This document shows, in pieces, positions 1 through 5,353 of a DNA stretch of 6,884 bases. Position 1 is the stretch's first letter. Each line of letters begins with the position of its first letter. Under the pieces are notes generated by a model. It was not told the DNA's origin and searched no databases. It worked only from the letters and a program-made list of their open reading frames with translations. This DNA comes from Lachnospiraceae bacterium (GTDB lineage: Bacteria > Bacillota > Clostridia > Lachnospirales > Lachnospiraceae), in contig CAAFJI010000035.1 of assembly GCA_900763175.1 (NCBI GenBank), forward strand, positions 1 to 6,884, read 5' to 3'. The position numbers were made by a program, and so were the translations under genes.

Positions 1-227
1 ATCAAAATTGTTATAATATTATTATGGAAATCATCACTGGCGCACACTCTTTGCAGCAGGCGCTGTATTGTAAAACCATCTGTCCCATGATTACGCACCT
101 GACAGTCAAAGCCCTCATTGAAAAGCCTTTCAGATAGCAGCTTTACATACCCATTTCCCATAGAATCCGGGCAAAAACAGTGCTCACAATCTGTAATGCT
201 GTCACCAAGACAGGTTATTATTTTCAT
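1..227 (-). CDS. SGNH/GDSL-type hydrolase, 5' part only (runs off the left edge)
   Basis: An open frame read leftwards from an ATG at 227-225 stays open for 75 codons to the window edge. It begins MKIITCLGDSITD, the block I motif of SGNH/GDSL esterases and lipases, with Ser10 as the expected nucleophile in GDS. A second motif, NHGTDG at residues 46-51, fits block II with its conserved glycine. The last visible residues (IITIL) are the strand that normally leads into the block III GxND motif, which would lie just outside the window. These enzymes hydrolyse ester bonds in lipids, acylated sugars or cell-wall polymers; the substrate cannot be told from this fragment. No signal peptide is seen, so it is probably cytoplasmic. 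Six cysteines among the first 62 residues (6, 14, 17, 19, 42, 62) are unusual for the family. The gene is divergent from the pilus operon, and nothing links it to pilus assembly. A weak Shine-Dalgarno (GGTGA, 236-232) lies 4 nt before the start. Confidence 0.8.
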   Translation of the reverse strand, partial: MKIITCLGDSITDCEHCFCPDSMGNGYVKLLSERLFNEGFDCQVRNHGTDGFTIQRLLQRVCASDDFHNNIITIL

Positions 228-246
228 AAAATCACCACTGGTTAGT

Positions 247-252
247 ATTATA
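247..252 (-). promoter_or_regulatory. -10 box of the divergent hydrolase promoter
   Basis: The minus strand reads TATAAT here, 19 nt before the hydrolase ATG, which would give a leader of only about a dozen nucleotides. No good -35 hexamer sits at the usual distance: the minus strand at 275-270 reads TATAAA. The promoter may therefore be weak or need an activator. The call rests on a perfect -10 hexamer alone. Confidence 0.45.
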
Positions 253-267
253 CACGTTCAATATTTA

Positions 268-290
268 AGTTTATAGTTTTTTTATAAATT
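268..290. promoter_or_regulatory. AT-rich palindrome between the divergent promoters
   Basis: AGTTTATA (268-275) and TATAAATT (283-290) are inverted copies with one G-T pair, separated by seven bases. The element lies between the -10 box of the hydrolase and the -35 box of the pilus operon, within an AT-rich stretch (about 258-300). It could be an operator acting on both promoters, an UP element for the operon promoter, or chance in AT-rich DNA. Confidence 0.25.
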
Positions 291-305
291 TTTGGAAAAA
301 AGGAC

Positions 306-334
306 TGGACAAAATCAGAAGGGAAACCTATAAT
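306..334 (+). promoter_or_regulatory. Sigma-A promoter of the Tad operon
   Basis: TGGACA (306-311, one mismatch from TTGACA) and TATAAT (329-334, perfect) are separated by exactly 17 bp. An AT-rich stretch upstream could act as an UP element. Transcription should begin near 341, giving a leader of about 150 nt before the prepilin peptidase gene. No comparably good promoter was found between the downstream genes, so it probably drives the whole operon. Confidence 0.8.
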
Positions 335-340
335 AAGACT

Positions 341-492
341 CACCAGAAGTCATCTGGTATCGAAAGCTGTCATTTCAGACCGGCTATTCCCCATACTACG
401 AATGAGAAATTGTGAAAAGATAAAAACGAGAGAAAGCTGCTTCAGCGGAAAGTACAAAGATAATAAATGCAAATGAAGGGTGGAATGTATTT
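341..492 (+). promoter_or_regulatory. Long structured 5' leader of the Tad operon
   Basis: The predicted transcript has about 150 untranslated nucleotides. Three local hairpins are visible. ACCAGA (342-347) pairs with TCTGGT (353-358) around a 5-nt loop. Positions 365-371 pair with 378-385 with one bulged C and one G-U pair. GCTG (436-439) pairs with CAGC (443-446). The last two lie in an imperfect direct repeat: GAAAGCTG at 362-369 and again at 432-439, each followed shortly by TTCAG. A 24-codon frame at 402-476 has no ribosome site and is probably not translated. I do not recognise a known riboswitch. The role could be regulation or RNA stability, or none. Confidence 0.4.
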
Positions 493-1002
493 ATGTATTT
501 CCATACAGCATTTCCTGTGATTGCAGCAGGATGTGCGGTGCTGATGGATCTTAGGACCATGAAAGTTGACAATGGATGGTTGCTTTTTTGTACACTGCTT
601 GGCTTGCTGATGCAGATTACAGAATCAGGAATCCAGGGGCTGGGTTTCTGGTGCACCGGTCTGGGATTTCCGATAATACTGCTGGGTGCATTGTTTTGGT
701 TCCGAATGCTTGGCGCCGGGGACATTAAGCTTCTTAGCGTTATAGGAGGAATGATTGGTCCGTATAAGATTCTGCATTGTATCTGGTATTCTGCTCTTAT
801 TGGAGCGGGTATTTCTGTTGCTATTCTTATTTTAACTGGCAATATCCGCCAGAGAATCTACTGCCTTATTCTGTTTTTTCAGGAGTTCAGAGAAACAGGA
901 GAAAGAAAACCCTATTACAGAAAAGGGCTGCATCTTGAAAATTTTCATTTTACAGTTCCCATATTTCTAAGTGTATTGCTCTATGCAGGAGGTGTGTATT
1001 GA
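493..1002 (+). CDS. tadV: TadV/CpaA-type prepilin peptidase
   Basis: A 169-residue membrane protein of the A24 aspartyl peptidase family, of normal length for the short Tad-type enzymes that lack the methylase domain of PilD. It should cut the leader off the Flp-type pilin at the membrane. Both catalytic aspartates are visible: Asp19 in DLRTMKVDN (usual form DxRxxxIPN) and Asp77 in the GxGD motif GAGDIKL (74-80). Hydrophobic segments lie at about 5-18, 29-42, 51-70, 81-90, 97-115 and 153-167. The usual IPN of the first motif is VDN here, a small departure. The ATG at 493 is preceded by AAGGGTGG (476-483) at about 9 nt; an earlier ATG at 485 is out of frame and closes quickly. It is the first gene of the operon, with the TadZ gene starting 3 nt after its stop. 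Confidence 0.92.
   Translation: MYFHTAFPVIAAGCAVLMDLRTMKVDNGWLLFCTLLGLLMQITESGIQGLGFWCTGLGFPIILLGALFWFRMLGAGDIKLLSVIGGMIGPYKILHCIWYSALIGAGISVAILILTGNIRQRIYCLILFFQEFRETGERKPYYRKGLHLENFHFTVPIFLSVLLYAGGVY
987..994 (+). promoter_or_regulatory. Ribosome binding site for tadZ, inside the end of tadV
   Basis: AGGAGGTG is close to a perfect anti-16S match and lies within the last codons of tadV. It supports the GTG start of tadZ at 1006, although the gap of 11 nt is on the long side. In-frame TAA at 1003-1005 excludes any earlier start. Confidence 0.7.
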
Positions 1003-1005
1003 TAA

Positions 1006-2019
1006 GTGAGAAAAAATATTTTTGCAGTTTGTGACCTTGAGGTGGATTATGCACTGAATTTTATGGAATATCTTAATCATAAGAAAAATATCCCCTTTGA
1101 AATTCAGGCATTTACTACAGCTGAGAGTCTGATTGCTTACGGAAAAAAGGTTCCGATCGAGTTGCTGTTGATTTCCGGAAAGGCAATGTGCCGTGAGGTA
1201 CAGGAACTGGATATTGGAAAAATCGTGATACTTTCTGAGGGAGTGCACCCTCCGGAACTGGACAGATATCCAAGCGTGTATAAGTATCAGGCCTCCTCAG
1301 ATGTGATTCGGGAGGTAATGGCATGTTATGGTGCAGAAAAAGCAATTGATCCTGTGGCTTTTCCAGTTTTGAAAAAGAATACCGAGATATATGGCATTTA
1401 TTCTCCGCTAGGACGCTGTCTGAAAACTTCATTTGCTTTAACGCTAGGTCAGATCCTGGCAAAGGACAAAGCTGTTCTTTACCTGAATATGGAGGAATAT
1501 TCTGGATTTGAAGAAATGATGGGAAAAGGATTTCAGCAGAATTTAAGTGATCTTTTGTATTTTGTGCGTCAGGAAAATGGAAATCTTATTTATAAGATGA
1601 GCAGTATGGTGCAGACGGTTAATAATTTGGATTATATTCCACCTGTGCGTACACCAGCAGATATACATAGCACGTCTGGCGCTGACTGGGAGAAACTGAT
1701 ACAGGAAATTGCGCTCCATAGTAATTACGAGGTTCTTATTTTGGACATAGGCAGTGAGCTGGAAGATATATTCCAGATTCTGGATATGTGTGGGAAGATT
1801 TATATGCCGATACTAACGGATCCAGTGTCTGGCTCAAAGATTGCACAGTTTGAGAATCTGGTAAGAATTTGGGATTATCCTCAGATTCTTACCAAAACTG
1901 TGAAAGTACGACCTCCTTTTCATGGAGGAAATGTTGCTCCGGAGAATTACATCGAAGGTTTGTTATGGAGTGAACTGGGAGACTATGTGAGGAATATTTT
2001 GAGAAAGGAAAAGAAATGA
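1006..2019 (+). CDS. tadZ: TadZ/CpaE-like atypical ATPase, pilus positioning protein
   Basis: A 337-residue cytoplasmic protein with a receiver-like domain (about 1-110) followed by a MinD/ParA-type ATPase domain (about 125-335). The family places Tad machinery within the cell; TadZ of Eubacterium rectale is a structurally known example with a variant Walker A that still binds ATP. Here the P-loop reads SPLGRCLKTS (133-142): Lys140-Thr141 are kept, but the glycine before the lysine is Leu139 and the signature lysine of the deviant Walker motif is absent (Leu135). LILDIGS (244-250) is the Walker B-like strand. In the first domain the strand that normally ends in the phospho-accepting Asp reads IELLLIS, so phosphorylation is unlikely, while YKYQASSD (92-99) resembles the end of a receiver fold. 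It starts with GTG and its stop overlaps the tadA start (ATGA, 2016-2019), which implies translational coupling. Confidence 0.9.
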   Translation: MRKNIFAVCDLEVDYALNFMEYLNHKKNIPFEIQAFTTAESLIAYGKKVPIELLLISGKAMCREVQELDIGKIVILSEGVHPPELDRYPSVYKYQASSDVIREVMACYGAEKAIDPVAFPVLKKNTEIYGIYSPLGRCLKTSFALTLGQILAKDKAVLYLNMEEYSGFEEMMGKGFQQNLSDLLYFVRQENGNLIYKMSSMVQTVNNLDYIPPVRTPADIHSTSGADWEKLIQEIALHSNYEVLILDIGSELEDIFQILDMCGKIYMPILTDPVSGSKIAQFENLVRIWDYPQILTKTVKVRPPFHGGNVAPENYIEGLLWSELGDYVRNILRKEKK

Positions 2020-3203
2020 GTCAGGAACTATTTCGCAAATTGCGGCAGCAGCTACTGGATAAACTGGATGTATATAGAGAGCTTTCGGATGAGGAAATCC
2101 TGGAAGCAATTGATGACCTTATTGTAAATACGTTGCATGATTCAGGTGTAAACCTGAAAGAGAAGGTTCAGCTTAGACAGGAGCTTTTTTATTCTGTAAG
2201 AAAACTGGACGTTCTTCAGGAATTAATTGAAGATGAAGGTATTACGGAAATTATGGTAAATGGGCCGGATTCTATTTTCGTAGAGCGAAATGGCAGGCTT
2301 TTAAAGTGGCATAAATCTTTCACAGACAAAGAAAAACTGGAGGATGTAATACAGCAGATCGTTGGAAAATGTAATCGTGTGGTAAATGAATCTTCTCCGA
2401 TCGTAGATGCCAGATTCCAAAATTCCAGAGTAAATGCCGTAGTTTACCCTGTCGCATTAAATGGCCCTATTTTAACAATCCGCCGCTTTCCGGATAAGCC
2501 CATTACTATGGATAAACTGATAGATCTAGGGAGCATTACCCAGGAGTGTGCCGGTTTTCTGGAGAAGCTTGTGAAAGCAAGATATTCCATTGTGATAGGA
2601 GGCGGTACAGGCAGTGGTAAAACGACATTTCTAGGAGCTTTATCCAATTATATTCCAAAGGATGAGCGTATTATCACCATTGAAGACAATGCGGAACTGA
2701 AAATTCAGGGGATTGCAAATCTAGTCCGTCTGGAAGCAAAGGCGGCAAACGGAAATGGCTCTCCTGCTATTACGATTCGTGACCTGATCCGGTCTGCACT
2801 TCGGATGCGTCCTGACAGAATCATAGTGGGCGAAGTAAGAGGGCAGGAGGCTGTAGATATGCTTCAGGCTTTGAATACAGGGCATGAAGGAAGTCTTGGA
2901 ACTGCTCATGCAAATAGCACCCAGGATATGCTTGCAAGATTGGAAGTAATGGTTCTCATGGGAATGGACCTTCCTCTGGAAGCCATACGGCGACAAATTG
3001 CCTCAGGAGTAGATATACTTATACATTTGGGGCGTATGAGAGATAAGTCAAGAAAAGTGTTGGAAATTTCCGAAGTGTGTGGTTTTTACCAGGGTGAAAT
3101 TAAATTACAGGTTTTGTATCAGTGGCAGGAGGAAAATGGTTTGGTACAGGTTTCATCTCTTGTTCACAGAGAAAAGTTGGAACGTGCGGGGGTTAGCTTA
3201 TGA
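2016..3203 (+). CDS. tadA: TadA/CpaF-type pilus motor ATPase
   Basis: A 395-residue secretion ATPase of the GspE/VirB11 superfamily, in the CpaF branch. It is a cytoplasmic hexameric motor that drives pilin polymerisation, and in Caulobacter CpaF also retraction. All core motifs are intact: Walker A GGTGSGKT (196-203), Asp box TIEDNAEL (221-228) with acidic ED, Walker B IIVGEVRG (269-276) with Glu273, and His box GTAHANS (295-301) with His298. The N-terminal domain holds the family's conserved ITEIMVNGPDSIFVE stretch (76-90) and an arginine-rich LTIRRFPDKP (153-162) before the P-loop. No truncation is seen. The start overlaps the tadZ stop by 4 nt, with AAAGGA at 2004-2009 as ribosome site. 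Its own stop overlaps the tadB start in the same way. No separate retraction ATPase gene is seen. Confidence 0.97.
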   Translation: MSQELFRKLRQQLLDKLDVYRELSDEEILEAIDDLIVNTLHDSGVNLKEKVQLRQELFYSVRKLDVLQELIEDEGITEIMVNGPDSIFVERNGRLLKWHKSFTDKEKLEDVIQQIVGKCNRVVNESSPIVDARFQNSRVNAVVYPVALNGPILTIRRFPDKPITMDKLIDLGSITQECAGFLEKLVKARYSIVIGGGTGSGKTTFLGALSNYIPKDERIITIEDNAELKIQGIANLVRLEAKAANGNGSPAITIRDLIRSALRMRPDRIIVGEVRGQEAVDMLQALNTGHEGSLGTAHANSTQDMLARLEVMVLMGMDLPLEAIRRQIASGVDILIHLGRMRDKSRKVLEISEVCGFYQGEIKLQVLYQWQEENGLVQVSSLVHREKLERAGVSL

Positions 3204-3952
3204 GTAGCAAAAATCAGGATTATGGCGTATATCATTATTCCAGGGCAGAGGTAGTGAAATATGTTGCACAATTTGTAGGAATCAGTGCATTGATCGATTA
3301 TCTGTTTTATAAAATGCTGTGGCTTATGCTACTGACAATACCAGTATCTATTCTTTATTTAAAATGGAAAAAGAAACAACTGATACAGGAACGGAAGAGA
3401 AGGCTAAACTATCAGTTTCGTGACGCTCTGAATTCTATGAGTGCTTCCGTACAGGCTGGATATTCGGTTGAAAATGCAGTTTCCGCTTGCGTAAAGGATT
3501 TGGAACAACTATATGGAACAGGAGATGACATTCTGCAAGAGTTTCGTTATATCGAAGCACAGCAGAAAATGAGCATTCCTGTTGAAGAGCTTTTTCTGGA
3601 TTTCGGAAAGAGAAGCGGAATAGAGGATATTGAAAATTTTGCTGCAGTTTTATATATAGCCAAAAGAAACGGTGGTGATCTGGGAAAGGTTATTGAGAAA
3701 GTGACGAGAATGCTTGGAGATAAAATAGATGTAAAAAAGGAAATTGAGGCAACACTGGCTGCAAAGAAATCAGAACAGATGATTATGAGTCTGATGCCTG
3801 CCGGAATTATTCTGTATTTACAGTTAGCATCACCGGGCTTTCTGGACATGCTGTATGGAAATCTTTTTGGCTGGTGCGCAATGACAGTGTGTCTGGCAGT
3901 TTATGGCGGCGCATATTGGATGGGAAAGAAGATCGTTGATATAGAGGTGTGA
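3200..3952 (+). CDS. tadB: TadB-like inner-membrane platform protein (T2SSF family)
   Basis: A 250-residue membrane protein of the GspF/PilC (T2SSF) family, the platform on which TadA acts, probably together with TadC. Two N-terminal membrane segments (about 21-36 and 38-54) are followed by a basic cytoplasmic stretch (56-69), the T2SSF core with QAGYSVENAV (85-94) and KRNGGDLGKVI (155-165), and two C-terminal segments (about 194-210 and 222-241). These spaced motifs and the topology are typical of TadB; the split from TadC follows gene order, since both carry one T2SSF repeat. The length is slightly short compared with proteobacterial TadB, because it lacks an N-terminal extracytoplasmic domain. 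The start overlaps the tadA stop (ATGA, 3200-3203), with GGGGG at 3188-3192 as a purine-rich ribosome site. Confidence 0.9.
   Translation: MSSKNQDYGVYHYSRAEVVKYVAQFVGISALIDYLFYKMLWLMLLTIPVSILYLKWKKKQLIQERKRRLNYQFRDALNSMSASVQAGYSVENAVSACVKDLEQLYGTGDDILQEFRYIEAQQKMSIPVEELFLDFGKRSGIEDIENFAAVLYIAKRNGGDLGKVIEKVTRMLGDKIDVKKEIEATLAAKKSEQMIMSLMPAGIILYLQLASPGFLDMLYGNLFGWCAMTVCLAVYGGAYWMGKKIVDIEV
3943..3947 (+). promoter_or_regulatory. Ribosome binding site that favours the ATG start of tadC
   Basis: AGAGG lies 7 nt before the ATG at 3955-3957 but only 1 nt before the GTG at 3949-3951. No usable Shine-Dalgarno precedes the GTG. The ATG is therefore the better start even though GTGA overlaps the tadB stop. 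Confidence 0.6.
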
Positions 3953-3954
3953 AG

Positions 3955-4971
3955 ATGTGGCTGCATATTGTTATTTTTGTTATAATTTTTTCTTTGGCAG
4001 CAGGGGGAAAACTGGGGTGGATAAAAGTAGAGGCTTATGGAACTGCCAGAGGGAAAAAACTGTTTATGCTGGTTTCACTGTGCGGGAATGCTGCTGGTAT
4101 GTTACTGACAGTGACGCAGGGCAGCAGTCAGACATATTCACAGGGACATGAATTGAGAAAGGAGGAATATTCCTATGAGGAGAAATTCCTGGTATCTGTG
4201 GAAGGAGAAGAAACAGGCAGCATCTACGTTCAGGTTCCGGAAAAGGAAATGGAAGAGGAAAAAACAGAACAACTGACCGTACTGACTGAGGAAGAACAAA
4301 GAAAACAAAAGCTTATGGAAATGCTGGAAAAATATAATGAGCAAAAATCTGATACGGAATATTATTATCTTCCGGCGAACTGGAATGGAAAGAAAATAGA
4401 GTGGACAGTACCAGGAGATAGTACAGGAAATATGCTTGCGGGAATGTCTGTGTTTACAGCACTGGTTTTGATTGTCATGACTGCAAGAGAAGAGCAGCAG
4501 AAAAAAGTAAAAAGATATGAAGAACTAATGTTGGACTATCCTGGTCTAATCCTGAAGTTTTCCCTGCTTGTGCAGGCAGGAATGACAGTACGGAATGCAT
4601 TTCGCAAAATTGCTGTGGATTATAAGAAAGGGAAAAGAAAAAAACTTGTATATGAGGAAATTGTTATGGCGTGTCATGAAATGGAAAGTGGAATTCCCGA
4701 GCTGGAAACATACAGACGGTTTGGAGAACGCTGCGGACACGTAAAATATAAAACCTTTTCCACACTCTTGATACAGAACCTTCAAAAAGGAAGCAGACAG
4801 ATGAGTGAGTTACTGGAAAAGGAATCCGTGGAAGCCTGGGATGACAGGAAAAGAAAGGCAAAGGTGATGGGAGAAGCCGCAGCAACCCGGTTATTGTTTC
4901 CTATGATACTGATGCTGATGGTGGTAATGGCGATTATCATGCTGCCGGCAGTCCTGTCCTTTTATGGATAA
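3955..4971 (+). CDS. tadC: TadC-like platform protein with a large extracytoplasmic insert
   Basis: A T2SSF-family membrane protein of 338 residues from ATG 3955 (340 from the GTG at 3949; numbering here is from the GTG). Membrane segments lie at about 5-20, 38-55, 162-179 and 314-337. The cytoplasmic T2SSF core lies between the last two, with LLVQAGMTVRNAF (206-218) and QKGSRQMSELLE (279-290), matching the paired motifs in TadB. Between segments 2 and 3 is a hydrophilic stretch of about 105 residues (57-161): a beta-like part (EEKFLVSVEGEETGSIYVQV), a highly charged helix (about 98-135), then YYYLPANWNGKKIEWTVP just before the membrane. With the T2SSF core inside, this insert should face outwards. 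I recall a similar insert in clostridial relatives but know no function for it. It probably pairs with TadB and TadA in the motor complex. It is the last gene of the tightly packed set, followed by a 73-nt gap. Confidence 0.88.
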   Translation: MWLHIVIFVIIFSLAAGGKLGWIKVEAYGTARGKKLFMLVSLCGNAAGMLLTVTQGSSQTYSQGHELRKEEYSYEEKFLVSVEGEETGSIYVQVPEKEMEEEKTEQLTVLTEEEQRKQKLMEMLEKYNEQKSDTEYYYLPANWNGKKIEWTVPGDSTGNMLAGMSVFTALVLIVMTAREEQQKKVKRYEELMLDYPGLILKFSLLVQAGMTVRNAFRKIAVDYKKGKRKKLVYEEIVMACHEMESGIPELETYRRFGERCGHVKYKTFSTLLIQNLQKGSRQMSELLEKESVEAWDDRKRKAKVMGEAAATRLLFPMILMLMVVMAIIMLPAVLSFYG

Positions 4972-4981
4972 ATCAATCTCA

Positions 4982-5013
4982 TTTCTGGCTTGACTGCTTT
5001 TGGAAGTCAGGAA
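4982..5013 (+). promoter_or_regulatory. Intergenic hairpin between tadC and the pilin gene
   Basis: Positions 4982-4991 (TTTCTGGCTT) pair with 5004-5013 (AAGTCAGGAA) over 10 base pairs, two of them G-U, with a 12-nt loop. No T-run follows, so it is not a classical terminator. It starts 10 nt after the tadC stop codon and ends 16 nt before the pilin ribosome site. It could be a processing or stabilising element that raises pilin mRNA relative to the machinery genes; this is inference. Confidence 0.4.
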
Positions 5014-5029
5014 AATTTGCAGGCTTATT

Positions 5030-5039
5030 AGGGAGGTGA
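5030..5039 (+). promoter_or_regulatory. Strong ribosome binding site of the pilin gene
   Basis: AGGGAGGTGA matches the 16S tail almost perfectly. It lies 5-8 nt before the in-frame GTG at 5045-5047, which fixes that codon as the pilin start. The ATG at 5043-5045 is out of frame and the in-frame GTG at 5036 is inside this site. Strong initiation suits a major pilin. Confidence 0.8.
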
Positions 5040-5044
5040 AGAAT

Positions 5045-5215
5045 GTGCCAGTTATCTGGAAAGAGTTTTTGGAGGAAGAAGATGCTGTTGGAGTAGTTGA
5101 GATAATACTGATTCTTGTAGTTCTAATCGGGTTGGTCATGATCTTTAAAAGTCAGCTGACAAGTCTTGTGAATACCATTCTTTCAAAAATCACAAAACAA
5201 AGTAATTCTATTTAA
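5045..5215 (+). CDS. flp: Flp-type (type IVb) major pilin precursor
   Basis: A 56-residue protein with a short charged leader (1-14), one hydrophobic helix (about 17-36: VVEIILILVVLIGLVMIF) and a short polar tail ending QSNSI, the layout of Flp pilins. Glu19 fits the conserved Glu at +5 of mature type IV pilins, which puts the cleavage between Ala14 and Val15 (EEEDA/VGVVE). The residue before the cut is Ala rather than the usual Gly. The mature pilin would be 42 residues. It should be inserted in the membrane, cut by the tadV product and polymerised by TadA/B/C. The GTG start follows from the strong ribosome site; the frame is open upstream to a TTG at 5000, but that start has no ribosome site and would add residues before a normal-length leader. 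Hairpin-forming gaps lie on both sides. Confidence 0.9.
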   Translation: MPVIWKEFLEEEDAVGVVEIILILVVLIGLVMIFKSQLTSLVNTILSKITKQSNSI

Positions 5216-5220
5216 AAGAA

Positions 5221-5259
5221 TCAAGCAAGTTGCGAAGTGGATTGTAAATATCTGCTTGA
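5221..5259 (+). promoter_or_regulatory. Inverted repeat just after the pilin gene
   Basis: TCAAGCA (5221-5227) and TGCTTGA (5253-5259) form a perfect 7-bp stem around a 25-nt loop, starting 6 nt after the pilin stop. No T-run follows, so it is unlikely to be a full terminator. It may slow 3' decay of the pilin message or reduce transcription into the next gene. Confidence 0.35.
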
Positions 5260-5281
5260 CTTATTACAGTATTTTGCAAAT

Positions 5282-5318
5282 ATCCGGATAGATTTGATTC
5301 CGCATAACCAATCTGGAT
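5282..5318 (+). promoter_or_regulatory. Second, bulged inverted repeat in the pilin to DUF5702 gap
   Basis: ATCC (5282-5285) can pair with GGAT (5315-5318) and AGATT (5290-5294) with AATCT (5310-5314), leaving a 4-nt bulge (5286-5289) and a 15-nt loop. It ends about 20 nt before the ribosome site of the next gene. This is a modest structure and could be chance. Confidence 0.2.
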
Positions 5319-5340
5319 GTTTCAAATATACTCTGGGAAG

Positions 5341-5346
5341 AAGGAG
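5341..5346 (+). promoter_or_regulatory. Ribosome binding site that sets the start of the TadE-like gene
   Basis: AAGGAG lies 7 nt before the ATG at 5354-5356 and 4 nt before a tandem ATG at 5351-5353. The spacing favours 5354. It rules against the far upstream GTG at 5237, which would add 39 residues that do not look like part of the protein. Confidence 0.75.
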
Positions 5347-5353
5347 CCCTATG

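Noticed and set aside
402..476. 24-codon upstream open frame in the operon leader
   Set aside because: The bases before its ATG are pyrimidine-rich with no Shine-Dalgarno, and the peptide has no recognisable leader-peptide pattern such as codon runs.
341..492. c-di-GMP riboswitch in the leader, plausible for a pilus operon
   Set aside because: The conserved core of class I or class II c-di-GMP riboswitches is not visible and the hairpins do not form the expected junction.
396..842. Long minus-strand open frame opposite the prepilin peptidase
   Set aside because: It is a shadow of the plus-strand gene, has no ribosome site, and its translation resembles no protein family. The other minus-strand frames opposite the tad genes (for example 1115-1462 and 3547-3849) were rejected for the same reasons.
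3957..4151. Small plus-strand frame overlapping the start of tadC
   Set aside because: It is an out-of-frame shadow of tadC; the translation has no family resemblance and the ribosome site fits the tadC ATG.
4990..5018. Possible internal promoter with TTGACT (4990-4995) before the pilin
   Set aside because: No -10 hexamer is found at 16-18 bp (the position reads AAATTT).
5000..5044. Upstream TTG start extending the pilin by 15 residues
   Set aside because: It lies inside the hairpin loop, lacks a ribosome site, and the strong site at 5030-5039 sets the start at 5045.
5256..5284. Possible promoter with TTGACT (5256-5261) before the TadE-like gene
   Set aside because: The best -10 candidates at 16-18 bp match only three of six positions, too weak without transcript data.
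5237..5353. Upstream GTG start extending the TadE-like protein by 39 residues
   Set aside because: The added residues do not resemble the family. The AAGGAG site and the tandem ATGs at 5351/5354 match the typical KKGSITVF start.
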